Source: Streptosporangiaceae bacterium
GTDB lineage: Bacteria; Actinomycetota; Actinomycetes; Streptosporangiales; Streptosporangiaceae
DNA: 16,389 bases
NCBI GenBank assembly: GCA_030040475.1
Contig: JASHTQ010000193.1
Location: forward strand, 1-16,389
Direction of reading: 5' to 3'
Numbering within the stretch: the stretch's first letter is position 1; the number at the start of each line of letters is the position of its first letter. The notes beneath the pieces were generated by a model. That model saw nothing but the letters and a program-made list of their open reading frames with translations. It did not search any database and was not told the origin of the DNA. The translations under genes and the position numbers were made by a program. Shown piece after piece: positions 5,672 through 12,899 of this stretch.

Positions 5672-6748
5672 GTGCCCAGGAAGCCGAGGCAGGTCACGGT
5701 GCTCGGGGAGCCTGCCAGGCCCGCCCGGGCCGGCGCCAGCACGCTGACCCGCATCGCCGCCGAGGCCGGGGTGTCGGTATCGACGGTGTCCAAGGTGCTC
5801 AACGGGCGGACAGACGTCGCGCCGGCCACCCGCGAGCGGATCGGCCTGCTGCTGCGCCGGCACGGGTACCAGCCGGGTTCCCAGCTCGGCTCCGGCGTGG
5901 TGGACCTGATCCTCGGGACGGGCCCGTACATGCCGGGCGCCGCCCAGCACAATCCCTGGGCCGAGCAGCTGATCCACGGTGCCGCGGAGGCCGCCGCGGA
6001 GGCCGGCTACAGCGTCGTCGTCAGCACGGTGAGCTCAGCCGAGGAGTTTCGCCGCTGGCTGGAGCTGGCAACCGCCCGCGGCACCTACGGGGCGCTCAGC
6101 GTTCTTGCCCTGCCGCGCGGCGCGGAACTCCGGCAGCTGGCGGCGGCCGGCATCCCCTTCGTGGTCATAGACCCGGCGGAGGAACCGGGCCCGGACATCA
6201 GGTCGGTCGGCACCACGAACTGGCAAGGCGGCCTCACCGCCACCCGTCACCTCATCGAGCTCGGCCACCGCCGCATCGCCGCCATCGCGGGGACGGCCGG
6301 CCTGTGGTCGAGCCAGGCCCGGCTCGACGGCTTCCGCGCGGCCATGCTCGAGGCCGGGCTTGGCGTGGACGAAGGGCTCGTCTGTCGCGACACGTTCACG
6401 GTCCGGGGCGGCCGGCGCCAGGCCGCGCGGCTGATGGGCCTGCCTGACCGGCCGACCGCGATCGTGGCAGCCAACGACAACCAGGCGTTCGGCGTCCTGC
6501 AGGCGCTCAGGGACCTCGGGCTGCGGGCACCGGAAGACCTCAGCGTGGTCGGGTTCGACGACGTGCTTGTCGCCGCGTGGGCGGCGCCACCGCTGACCAC
6601 GATCAGGCAGCCGCTGGCGGCGATGGCGGCCACCGCGTTCCGGATGCTCCGGGCCAGCGGGTCCGGCTCGGCGCAGGCCCATCATGTCGAGCTCGCCACC
6701 ACGCTGGTGATCAGGGAAAGCACCGCGCCGCCGCCCGCCTCCGGCTGA
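5672..6748 (+). CDS. LacI-family transcriptional regulator (upstream of operon)
   Basis: A 358-residue repressor. The N-terminal helix-turn-helix TRIAAEAGVSVSTVSKVLNG (residues 26-45) is followed by the hinge region around GYQPGS (65-70), then a periplasmic-binding-protein-type sensor domain (GTTNWQGGLTATRHLIELGH; ANDNQAFGVLQALRDLGL; DLSVVGFDDV) ending ATTLVIREST. Such proteins bind palindromic operators and release them on binding a sugar or other small molecule. The GTG at 5672 is chosen because AGGAGG lies 5 nt upstream; an ATG at 5600 would add 24 unlike residues overlapping the promoter. It precedes, in the same direction, the catabolic operon with a LacI-type palindrome at 6840-6855, so that operon may be a target as well as its own promoter. 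Confidence 0.92.
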   Translation: MPRKPRQVTVLGEPARPARAGASTLTRIAAEAGVSVSTVSKVLNGRTDVAPATRERIGLLLRRHGYQPGSQLGSGVVDLILGTGPYMPGAAQHNPWAEQLIHGAAEAAAEAGYSVVVSTVSSAEEFRRWLELATARGTYGALSVLALPRGAELRQLAAAGIPFVVIDPAEEPGPDIRSVGTTNWQGGLTATRHLIELGHRRIAAIAGTAGLWSSQARLDGFRAAMLEAGLGVDEGLVCRDTFTVRGGRRQAARLMGLPDRPTAIVAANDNQAFGVLQALRDLGLRAPEDLSVVGFDDVLVAAWAAPPLTTIRQPLAAMAATAFRMLRASGSGSAQAHHVELATTLVIRESTAPPPASG

Positions 6749-6835
6749 GCCCCAGCCCACCGCCCCAGCCCGCCCGTCCCACCTCCCCGTCCCAGCCCGC
6801 CGTCCCACTTCCCCGTCCCGGCGCGCCGTCCCAGA
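6749..6835. repeat. C-run tract with 26-bp repeat, possible G-quadruplex on minus strand
   Basis: Directly after the LacI stop there are about thirteen runs of three or four C separated by 1-7 nt on the plus strand. A 26-bp period is visible (units at 6775 and 6801, part of a third at 6827). The minus strand therefore holds many GGG tracts able to form G-quadruplexes. It separates the regulator from the operon promoter and might act as a transcription roadblock. Confidence 0.55.
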
Positions 6836-6839
6836 TCTC

Positions 6840-6855
6840 AGTCAAGCGCTTGACT
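6840..6855. promoter_or_regulatory. Perfect 16-bp LacI-type operator palindrome
   Basis: AGTCAAGCGCTTGACT is its own reverse complement and has the AAGCGCTT core common in LacI-family operators. It overlaps the -35 box (TTGACT) of the promoter of the metallophosphoesterase-permease operon, an ideal repression site. Either flanking LacI regulator could bind it. Confidence 0.75.
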
Positions 6856-6878
6856 TCTGCGGTTTTGCGGTTTAGCGT
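6850..6878 (+). promoter_or_regulatory. Housekeeping-type promoter of the catabolic operon
   Basis: TTGACT (6850-6855) and TAGCGT (6873-6878) are exactly 17 bp apart, a good match to the main vegetative sigma consensus of actinomycetes. Transcription would start near 6885, at or next to an ATG at 6886, about 93 nt before the preferred start of the first enzyme gene. Confidence 0.65.
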
Positions 6879-6885
6879 CGGGCGC

Positions 6886-6951
6886 ATGGCGATCCGGCGG
6901 AAGGCCAGGCCGCATAGTGGTGGTAATCCCGCTGCCGGCCGCGGTGGGTGA
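6886..6951 (+). CDS. Possible 21-residue leaderless leader peptide
   Basis: ATG at 6886 lies 7 nt after the -10 box and opens a 21-codon frame (MAIRRKARPHSGGNPAAGRGG). Its TGA overlaps a GTG at 6948 that is in frame with the metallophosphoesterase. This arrangement would fit a leaderless leader peptide coupled to the operon. Third-position GC is only moderate, so the frame may be chance. Confidence 0.3.
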   Translation: MAIRRKARPHSGGNPAAGRGG

Positions 6952-6977
6952 GCAGGGCACTCGGCGGGAGGGCTCCG

Positions 6978-7910
6978 GTGAAGATCTTCTTCGTCTCGGA
7001 CATCCACGGCTCTGAGACCTGCTTCCGCAAGCTCGTCAACGCGGGCAGGTTCTACGGCGCGGACGTGCTGATGATGGGCGGGGACCTGGCCGGGAAGGAG
7101 CTCGTCCCGGTCGTGTCGCGGGGCAGTTCGTGGAGCGCGCGGTTCCGCGGCGCGCAGTTCGCGATGGAGTCGCTTGCGGAGGTCGCCGAGTTCGAGCGGC
7201 GGATCGCGGCGGTGGGGCCGTACACGATCCGGACAGAACCCGGCTTCGTGCAGCAGCTCGCCGCCGACCAGCAGCTGGTGGAGGACACGCTGCGGCGGCT
7301 GATCCTGGAGCGCACCGAGCAGTGGATAGCGCTGGCCGCGCAGCGGCTCGCCGGCACCGGCAAGCGGCTGCTGATCGGGCTCGGGAACGACGACTTCGAG
7401 GAGATGATCCCGTACCTGAGCCAGGGGCCGGTGCGCTACGCCCCGGACGGGCTGCTCGAGCTTGACGGCTTCAACCTGGTATCGGTCGGGTGGAGCAACA
7501 TCACGCCCTGGCACACGAACCGGGAATGCCAGGAAGACGGGCTGGCGGACAAGCTCAAGGTCGTGCACGAGTTGGCCGACCCGTCGCGGACGATCTTCAA
7601 CGTGCACGTCCCGCCGTATGACTCGGGCCTCGACCTGGCCCCCAGGCTGGATGACTCGCTGCAGATCCAGCTGGTCGGCGGGGCGCCCGACATGGTCCCG
7701 GTCGGCTCGACCGCGGTCGCCGATTCGATCTCGGCCTACCAGCCGCTGCTGAGCCTGCACGGTCATATCCACGAGGGCCGCGGCGTCACCCGCACCGGCC
7801 GCACCGTGGTCGTCAACCCGGGCAGCGAGTACGACCAGGCGTCGCTGCTCGGCGCCCTCATCGAGGTCAAGCCGGGGAAAGTCAAGTACTGCCAGCTCGT
7901 CACCGGGTAA
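6978..7910 (+). CDS. Calcineurin-like metallophosphoesterase
   Basis: A 310-residue enzyme with the full metal-ligand set of the family: VSDIHG (Asp8, His10), GGDLAG (Asp36), GLGNDD (Asn137, Asp138), FNVHVPP (His210) and LHGHIHE (His263, His265), followed by NPGSEYD. These dimetal enzymes hydrolyse phosphomonoesters or phosphodiesters. No signal peptide is present, so it acts in the cytosol. GTG 6978 is chosen because GGGAGGG lies about 5 nt upstream and the family starts right at the first strand (KIFFVSD); GTG 6948 would add ten residues. It is the first enzyme of a four-gene operon with a permease, an NTF2-like protein and a SAH-hydrolase-like enzyme, so its substrate is probably a phosphorylated intermediate of that pathway. 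Confidence 0.88.
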   Translation: MKIFFVSDIHGSETCFRKLVNAGRFYGADVLMMGGDLAGKELVPVVSRGSSWSARFRGAQFAMESLAEVAEFERRIAAVGPYTIRTEPGFVQQLAADQQLVEDTLRRLILERTEQWIALAAQRLAGTGKRLLIGLGNDDFEEMIPYLSQGPVRYAPDGLLELDGFNLVSVGWSNITPWHTNRECQEDGLADKLKVVHELADPSRTIFNVHVPPYDSGLDLAPRLDDSLQIQLVGGAPDMVPVGSTAVADSISAYQPLLSLHGHIHEGRGVTRTGRTVVVNPGSEYDQASLLGALIEVKPGKVKYCQLVTG

Positions 7911-7948
7911 CGTCCGCCCGCGCTGATTCAGCTCATCTAGGAGACGGC

Positions 7949-9574
7949 ATGGGAACCATCCAAGATCTCCCGACCGGAGGCCCGCAGCTCTTCGCCCGCC
8001 GCTCATCCGGGCTGGTACGCGCCGCGTCGACCGCGGATGCCTCGTTCGTGAACCTGTACGTGGCCACCTTCCCGATCATGGTCTCGTTCCTGCTCGGGAT
8101 CGTGCTGCCGTTTTACGGCGGCGCCAACATCTACCTGACCCTGGTGCTCGGCGCCGTCTGCGCGATGCCGATCCTGTTCGCCTACGCGGTGGCGAGCTCC
8201 GTCATGCGGCGCAGCGGCGGCGACTACGTCTTCATCAGCCGGCTGCTCAACCCCGCGCTCGGATTCGCGGCGAACTTCGTCTTCACCGCGTTCCAGATCG
8301 TGTTCCTGACGTCGTCCGGCTACTACTTCTGCCTGTGGTGCCTTGCCCCGCTGTTCCGGCTGCTCGGGGTCTACACCGCCAGCCCCGGCCTGCTGAACTT
8401 CGCCAACACCCTGCTGCACCCGCTGTCGATCTTCATCGTGAGCGAGGTCTTCGTCATCGGCTTCGGGCTGCTGTTCATCATGCGCAGCACGCGCTCGATC
8501 CTGAAGGTCTTCAGGTACACGCTGCCGCTGTCCATGATCGGGCTGCTGGCCTTCGCCATCGCGCTGCTCATCCACTCCCCGGCGGCGCTGCACGCGAACT
8601 TCGACCACTACATCCAGGGCGCGAGCGGGGTCAAGAACGCGACGGCCGTGGCCGCCGCGTCCGCCAAGGCGAACGGCTTCTCCCTGCTGCCGTTCTCGCT
8701 GGCCGCCACGGTGCTCGCGATCACGTGGCCGTCGTTCTCGCTGCCGTACTTCCTCGGCTCCGCCTACTTCGCCGGCGAGGTCCGCGCAAGCCGCCGCGCG
8801 CAGCTGCTGGCCGGCCCGTTCACCGCGGCGGTCTCGGTGATCGGCTCGCTGCTGCTCGTCTGGCTGAGCCTGGGCCGGCTCGGCTCCGGGTTCCTCGGCT
8901 CGCTCGCCGCGGCGGATCCAGGCAAGCTCGGCCTCGCGGGCGCCCCCACCTACATGGAGGCCGCCGCGGGATCGTCGGGCAACATCGTGCTCGGCATCTT
9001 GATCCTGCTCGGCTTCGGCTCGTGGCTCGTCCCGACGGTGCCGATGTCGCTGCTGATCATGACGCGGTGCATGTTCGGCTGGTCGATGGACCGGGTGGCT
9101 CCCGACGGCCTTTCCAAGGTCTCGGCCAAGACCAACTCCCCGTACGTGGCGGTCATCGTGGTCACCGTCATCTCGGCGGTCATCTCCTGGTTCTGGGCCT
9201 ACACGACCACGTTCACCGTCGTCGTGGGCGCGTTCGGCCAGGTGATAACGCTGGGAATCGGCTGCCTCGCGGCGTCCCTCATCCCGTTCAAGCAGAAGGA
9301 CCTGTACGCCACCGCGCCGATTCGCGGGCACTTCGGGAAGATCCCAAGGCTCACGCTCATCGGCGTGCTCGGCGCCATCGGGGCGCTGCTGATCGTGCTG
9401 AACTTCGCCCGCGACCCGTCCTCAGGGGTCGACCCGAACCACAGCCCGGTCATGTTCTGGGTGAGCCTTGGCATGTTCCCGCTCGGCTTCGTCCTCTACT
9501 ACGTGTCCGCGGCGATCCGGCGCCGTCAGGGAGTCAACCTCGGCCTGGCGTTCCGTGAGATACCACCCGAATAG
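7949..9574 (+). CDS. APC-superfamily permease (amino-acid/amine/nucleobase type)
   Basis: A 541-residue polytopic membrane protein with about 12 hydrophobic segments. After a polar N-terminus the first membrane segment begins near residue 34 (FVNLYVATFPIMVSFLLG). RRSGGDYVFISRLLNPALGF (residues 87-106) closely follows the APC consensus for the loop after helix 2 into helix 3. A substrate-facing segment LAITWPSFSLPYF and a polar stretch GVDPNHSP near the C-terminus are also visible. APC members take up amino acids, polyamines, or related organocations; I cannot name the substrate. AGGAG lies 5 nt before the ATG. The gap to the metallophosphoesterase is 38 bp and to the next gene 9 bp, so the set is one transcript. 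It is the probable importer for the pathway. Confidence 0.87.
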   Translation: MGTIQDLPTGGPQLFARRSSGLVRAASTADASFVNLYVATFPIMVSFLLGIVLPFYGGANIYLTLVLGAVCAMPILFAYAVASSVMRRSGGDYVFISRLLNPALGFAANFVFTAFQIVFLTSSGYYFCLWCLAPLFRLLGVYTASPGLLNFANTLLHPLSIFIVSEVFVIGFGLLFIMRSTRSILKVFRYTLPLSMIGLLAFAIALLIHSPAALHANFDHYIQGASGVKNATAVAAASAKANGFSLLPFSLAATVLAITWPSFSLPYFLGSAYFAGEVRASRRAQLLAGPFTAAVSVIGSLLLVWLSLGRLGSGFLGSLAAADPGKLGLAGAPTYMEAAAGSSGNIVLGILILLGFGSWLVPTVPMSLLIMTRCMFGWSMDRVAPDGLSKVSAKTNSPYVAVIVVTVISAVISWFWAYTTTFTVVVGAFGQVITLGIGCLAASLIPFKQKDLYATAPIRGHFGKIPRLTLIGVLGAIGALLIVLNFARDPSSGVDPNHSPVMFWVSLGMFPLGFVLYYVSAAIRRRQGVNLGLAFREIPPE

Positions 9575-9583
9575 GAGGTCGGG

Positions 9584-10057
9584 TTGCTGAGCACAAGGGA
9601 GGTCATCGACGGGATCTTCGCCGAGGCCGCGACCGCTGACCTGGACGGGGTCATGCGGTGGTGGGCCGCCGACGGGATCCTCGAGGACATCACGATCGCG
9701 CGGGCGTTCCGCGGTCACGACGAGATCCGGCGGTACCTGGACATGTACTACCGGGCGCTGCCCTCGGTGACGTACACGCCGATCCGCCTGGTCATCGACG
9801 GGCCGACCGCGGTGGTCGAATGGGCGCAGACCGCGGTGATCGCGGCCTCCTTCGACGGGACGCCGAGCGCCGGCACGTCGGTCTTCCTGCGTGCCGTGGA
9901 CATCTTCCACGTCGCCGGCGGCCTGGTCCAGCACGAATCGTCCTGGTACGGGGACGGCTGGCTGCGCCAGCGGCTCGGCGGCGGCTCAGCCGAGGTCCCG
10001 CCGGCGCCGCTGGCGGTCACTCCCCCGCTGACCGCCGGCGGGTCGAGGTTCTCATGA
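9584..10057 (+). CDS. NTF2-like / SnoaL-like protein
   Basis: A 157-residue cone-shaped-fold protein of the NTF2-like superfamily. Evidence is the N-terminal helix STREVIDGIFAEAATADLDG, the WWAADGILED strand, the AFRGHDEIRRYLDMYYRALP helix, the IDGPTAVVEWAQTA strands and the C-terminal RAVDIFHVAGGLVQHESSW, all in the expected order. The family includes SnoaL-type cyclases, ketosteroid isomerases, dehydratases and binding proteins; the reaction cannot be named. Candidate pocket acids are Asp35 and Asp106. A TTG at 9584 is chosen since AGGAGG ends 5 nt before it and no other start lies near. The last 25 residues are Pro/Ala-rich. Its place between permease and SAH-hydrolase-like gene suggests it works on a pathway intermediate. 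Confidence 0.8.
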   Translation: MLSTREVIDGIFAEAATADLDGVMRWWAADGILEDITIARAFRGHDEIRRYLDMYYRALPSVTYTPIRLVIDGPTAVVEWAQTAVIAASFDGTPSAGTSVFLRAVDIFHVAGGLVQHESSWYGDGWLRQRLGGGSAEVPPAPLAVTPPLTAGGSRFS

Positions 10058-10076
10058 AACGGCCCGGAGGAGACCG

Positions 10077-11243
10077 GTGACATCACGCATTGAATGGGTC
10101 CGCGGCAACTGCCGGCTGCTGGCCGGCATCTCGGCCGAGTTCGCGCGGACGCGCCCGTTCGAGGACATCACCATCGGCACCGGCATCCACCTGGAGCCGA
10201 AGACCGTGGCGCTGCTGCTCACGCTCGCCGACGGCGGCGCGCGCGTCGTCTCGACGGGCAACCTGTCGAGCACCCAGGCCGACGTCGTGGCCTACCTGCG
10301 CGAGGCCGGCATCGAGGTGGCCGGAGGGACCACCACCGACGAGGCCGAACACGACCTGCACCTCAAGCAGGTCCTGTCGGCCCGTCCCGACCTGCTGCTC
10401 GACAACGGCGGGGACCTGTTCGTCCGCTACCTGGCCGACCCCTACCCGGGCCTGCGCGGCGGCACCGAGGAGACCACCTCGGGCCGGATGCGGCTGCAGC
10501 CGCTGGCCGCCGAGCTGAACCTGCCCGTCCTGGTCATCAACGACAGCCCGATCAAGCAGTTCGCGGAGAACAGGCACGCGGTCGGGCAGAGCGTGCTCGA
10601 GTCCTACCTGCGGATCACCAACCAGATGACCAACGGCAGGCAGGTCACCGTCTTCGGCTACGGCGCCTGCGGCAAGGGGATCGCGGCCAGCTTCCGCAAC
10701 GCCTACGCGGACGTCTCGGTGATCGAGGTGGACCCGGTCTCGCGGCTGGAGGCGCGGCTGGACGGGTTCGCCGTGCCCGCCCGGCAGGACGCGCTTCGCG
10801 GCGCGGACCTGGTGATCACCGCTACCGGCGCCGAATCGGTCGTCACCGGGGCCGATCTCGACCTGCTGCCAGACGGCGTGGTGCTGTGCAACGCCGGGCA
10901 CTTCCCGACCGAGATCGCGGTGCAGCAGCTGCTCGACTCGCCGCGGGTGGCCGGCCACGCCGAGGCGGCCGAGGGAATCACCACGCTCCGGCTCGACGAC
11001 GGCCGGCGGATCCACCTGCTCACCCGCGGCCACATGGTCAACCTGGCCGGGCCCAGACCCCTGGGGAACTCCATCGAGTCCATGGACCTGGGATTCGCGC
11101 TGCAGGCCCGATGCCTGCAAGCGGTGGCCAACGGCACGGTGAGCGCCGCCGTCGCTCCGGTCCCGCGGGACATCGACGCGGCGGTCGCGAACGCCTTCCT
11201 CGACGCCTACGGCTCACCGGGCGCGCCGGGCCGGGCCCGTTGA
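10077..11243 (+). CDS. Divergent S-adenosylhomocysteine hydrolase-like NAD enzyme
   Basis: A 388-residue protein alignable throughout with adenosylhomocysteinase. Family motifs include GIHLEPKTVALLLTL (substrate His38), STGNLSSTQADVVAYL, LDNGGDL, EETTSG (Glu132), INDSPIKQFAEN (Lys160), the NAD fingerprint FGYGACGKG (193-201) and CNAGHFPTEI (His275). Compared with human SAHH from memory, Asp131 becomes Asn110, Asp190 becomes Glu164, Cys195 becomes Val169, His353 becomes Leu329, and the C-terminal Lys-Tyr NAD-clasp tail is missing; it is also some 40 residues short. So redox chemistry on a ribose 3'-OH is plausible, but the substrate is probably not SAH. GTG 10077 follows GGAGG by 6 nt. The gene ends the operon and overlaps the convergent LacI gene by 30 bp. 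Confidence 0.85.
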   Translation: MTSRIEWVRGNCRLLAGISAEFARTRPFEDITIGTGIHLEPKTVALLLTLADGGARVVSTGNLSSTQADVVAYLREAGIEVAGGTTTDEAEHDLHLKQVLSARPDLLLDNGGDLFVRYLADPYPGLRGGTEETTSGRMRLQPLAAELNLPVLVINDSPIKQFAENRHAVGQSVLESYLRITNQMTNGRQVTVFGYGACGKGIAASFRNAYADVSVIEVDPVSRLEARLDGFAVPARQDALRGADLVITATGAESVVTGADLDLLPDGVVLCNAGHFPTEIAVQQLLDSPRVAGHAEAAEGITTLRLDDGRRIHLLTRGHMVNLAGPRPLGNSIESMDLGFALQARCLQAVANGTVSAAVAPVPRDIDAAVANAFLDAYGSPGAPGRAR

Positions 11244-12260
11244 CTCCCTGACGACCAGCGACGTGGCCAGCACGGTGCTGCGCGGCGGCTGCCCGCTGGC
11301 GACGTAGTCGCGCAGGACCGCGGCCGCCTTCATGCCGAGCTCGGTCGCGGACAGGTTCACGGTGCTCAGCGACGGCGCGGTCAGCTCCGAATACGGCAGG
11401 TCGCCGAACCCCACCAGGGAGACGTCGTCGGGGATCCGGACGCCGAGGACGCGGCAGGCGCGCATCACCCCGTACGCGTACAGGTCATCGCCGCAGACGA
11501 CGGCGCTGACGCCGGCCGCCGACCAGGCCGGCCACACCGAGCGGAAGCCGTGGCAGGCGGTATCGATGGTCAGCTCGCCGAGGACGAGGTCGTCGACGAC
11601 CAGGCCGGCGGCCCCGTTTTCCCCGCCCTGGCGGGCCAGTCCGGCCGCAAGCTCTTCCCTGCGGTGCTGCAGCGAGGCCTTATCCCGGCTGACGCCCACG
11701 TAGGCGACCCGCTCGTGGCCCAGCGACACCAGGTAATCGGCCAGGTCGCGGGCCGATGACCGGACGTCGAGGTCGATGCTCGGCACGGTGCCCGCCGAGC
11801 CTCCCGCGTCCAGGATCACCGTCGGGCAGGTCGGGACGAAGTTGTCGAGCAGCCTGGTGCCCGGGCTGGCCAGGATCAGCCCCGCCAGGTTCCCCGCCAG
11901 CGCGCGCTGGACGGTCGCGAGGTCATAGTCGTCGCCCTGCTCCGGCATGAGCACGGTCACCGCCAGCCCGCTGCCGACGTTCGGCGCCAGCCCTTCGAGC
12001 ACCATGGAGAAGAACGGGTTGGTCGGGTCGGGGCTGACGAACCCCACCGAGTCGCGCTCGCCGCGGGCAAGCGCGCTCGCCGTCGTGTTCAGCTGGTAGC
12101 CGAGCTCGGCGGCCGCCGCGAGCACCCGGTCCCTGGTCGCGGCGGCAACCCGGCCGCGATCCTTGCCGTTGATGACAAGCGACACCGTCGACAGCGAACG
12201 GCCGGCCCGCTCCGCCACATCGCGTGCCGTCGCGCGCCGGCCCGCAAGCGGGCTGACCAT
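11214..12260 (-). CDS. LacI-family transcriptional regulator (downstream of operon)
   Basis: A 348-residue repressor convergent with the operon. The helix-turn-helix ATARDVAERAGRSLSTVSLVINGK (residues 10-33) is followed by a hinge around GYQLNTTASALARG (54-67) and a sensor domain (VGFVSPDPTNPFFSMVLEG; LVSLGHERVAYVGVSRDKAS; VSLVGFGDLPYSELTAPSLS) ending LATSLVVREST. The recognition-helix residues differ from those of the regulator at 5672, so the two should prefer different operators or effectors. There is no Shine-Dalgarno before ATG 12260; AACAATTC 5 nt upstream may be a -10 of a leaderless transcript. A weak symmetry TTCATCTGGGTGAA lies at 12272-12285. The 3' end overlaps the SAH-hydrolase-like gene by 30 bp. 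Confidence 0.9.
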   Translation of the reverse strand: MVSPLAGRRATARDVAERAGRSLSTVSLVINGKDRGRVAAATRDRVLAAAAELGYQLNTTASALARGERDSVGFVSPDPTNPFFSMVLEGLAPNVGSGLAVTVLMPEQGDDYDLATVQRALAGNLAGLILASPGTRLLDNFVPTCPTVILDAGGSAGTVPSIDLDVRSSARDLADYLVSLGHERVAYVGVSRDKASLQHRREELAAGLARQGGENGAAGLVVDDLVLGELTIDTACHGFRSVWPAWSAAGVSAVVCGDDLYAYGVMRACRVLGVRIPDDVSLVGFGDLPYSELTAPSLSTVNLSATELGMKAAAVLRDYVASGQPPRSTVLATSLVVRESTGPARRAR

Positions 12261-12359
12261 GGACTGAATTGTTTCACCCAGATGAACCAGGCGGCGAATT
12301 ACCGGCTGCGGCGCCGTGAACGGCTATGCGGATTGGCGGGCGTGCGGAGTTATAGGAGT
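12261..12359. promoter_or_regulatory. Divergent LacI / ECF intergenic region
   Basis: About 100 bp between the minus-strand LacI start and the plus-strand sigma start. It holds the minus-strand partial palindrome TTCATCTGGGTGAA next to the LacI start (candidate operator) and GCCGTGAACGGC at 12313-12324, a GCCGT/ACGGC symmetry. Neither has strong promoter hexamers beside it. Confidence 0.3.
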
Positions 12360-12899
12360 GTGAGCAGCAACGAGCAGGCGGAGTTCACCGAGTTCTTCCT
12401 GGCGAGCTGGGAGCCGTGCCTGCGGGCGGTGACGGTGATCGTCGGCAGCCCCGAGCTGGCCGAAGACCAGGTCGCCGAGGCGTTCGCCAAGGCATGGGCG
12501 TCATGGCGGAAGGTCAGCCGGCATCCCGCCCCGCGGGCGTGGGTGGTGCGCGCCGCGCTGAACACGGGGGCGTCGTCGTGGCGGCGGTGGCGCAGCCGCG
12601 AGCTGCCGCTCGCCGACCATGACCTGCCTGCTGCGGCCGGGCCCGGCGGCGGTGCCGACGCCGGGCTCGACGCCGGTCTCGACGCCGGGCTCGATGCCGT
12701 CTTGCTGGCGGTGCTGCGGCGCCTGCCGCCACGGCAGCGCGAGGTGATCGCGCTGCGGATCTTCCTTGACCTGGATACCGACACGATCGCCAGGCAGCTC
12801 GGGATCGAGCCAGGCACCGTCCGGATGCACCTGTCCCGCGGCGTGACGGCGCTGCGCAACGAACTTACCCTCACCAACGCCACGGAGGCCGACCAGTGA
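12360..12899 (+). CDS. ECF-type RNA polymerase sigma factor
   Basis: About 179 residues. Region 2 covers about 8-80 (FTEFFLASWEPCLRAVTVIV ... DQVAEAFAKAWASWRKV ... PRAWVVRAALN), and region 4 about 115-168 (VLRRLPPRQREVIALRIFLD, then helix-turn-helix DTIARQLGIEPGTVRMHLSRG). The layout resembles SigE-like ECF factors of actinomycetes. The linker contains three perfect-frame DAGL units encoded by a 12-bp tandem repeat at 12657-12692. GTG 12360 matches the usual N-terminus but its AGGAG is only 1 nt away; GTG 12342 and ATG 12282 are in-frame alternatives. Its TGA overlaps the GTG of the membrane protein downstream (GTGA), which is probably its anti-sigma factor. Confidence 0.88.
   Translation: MSSNEQAEFTEFFLASWEPCLRAVTVIVGSPELAEDQVAEAFAKAWASWRKVSRHPAPRAWVVRAALNTGASSWRRWRSRELPLADHDLPAAAGPGGGADAGLDAGLDAGLDAVLLAVLRRLPPRQREVIALRIFLDLDTDTIARQLGIEPGTVRMHLSRGVTALRNELTLTNATEADQ
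12657..12704 (+). repeat. 12-bp tandem repeat in the sigma-factor linker
   Basis: GACGCCGGGCTC occurs three times (second copy with one change) and a fourth, decayed copy follows as GATGCCGTCTTG. It encodes DAGL-DAGL-DAGL-DAVL between regions 2 and 4, a hotspot for length variation. Confidence 0.8.

Noticed and set aside
6711..8006. Minus-strand open frame of about 430 codons
   Set aside because: It lies opposite the metallophosphoesterase with all its metal motifs and crosses the operon promoter; no family-like sequence appears in it.
8003..9331. Minus-strand open frame of about 440 codons
   Set aside because: It is the antisense of the permease, gives a low-complexity Arg/Glu/Asp/Gln-rich product and has no ribosome site.
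10083..11120. Minus-strand open frame of about 345 codons
   Set aside because: Antisense of the SAH-hydrolase-like gene, whose motifs are unmistakable; the antisense product resembles nothing.
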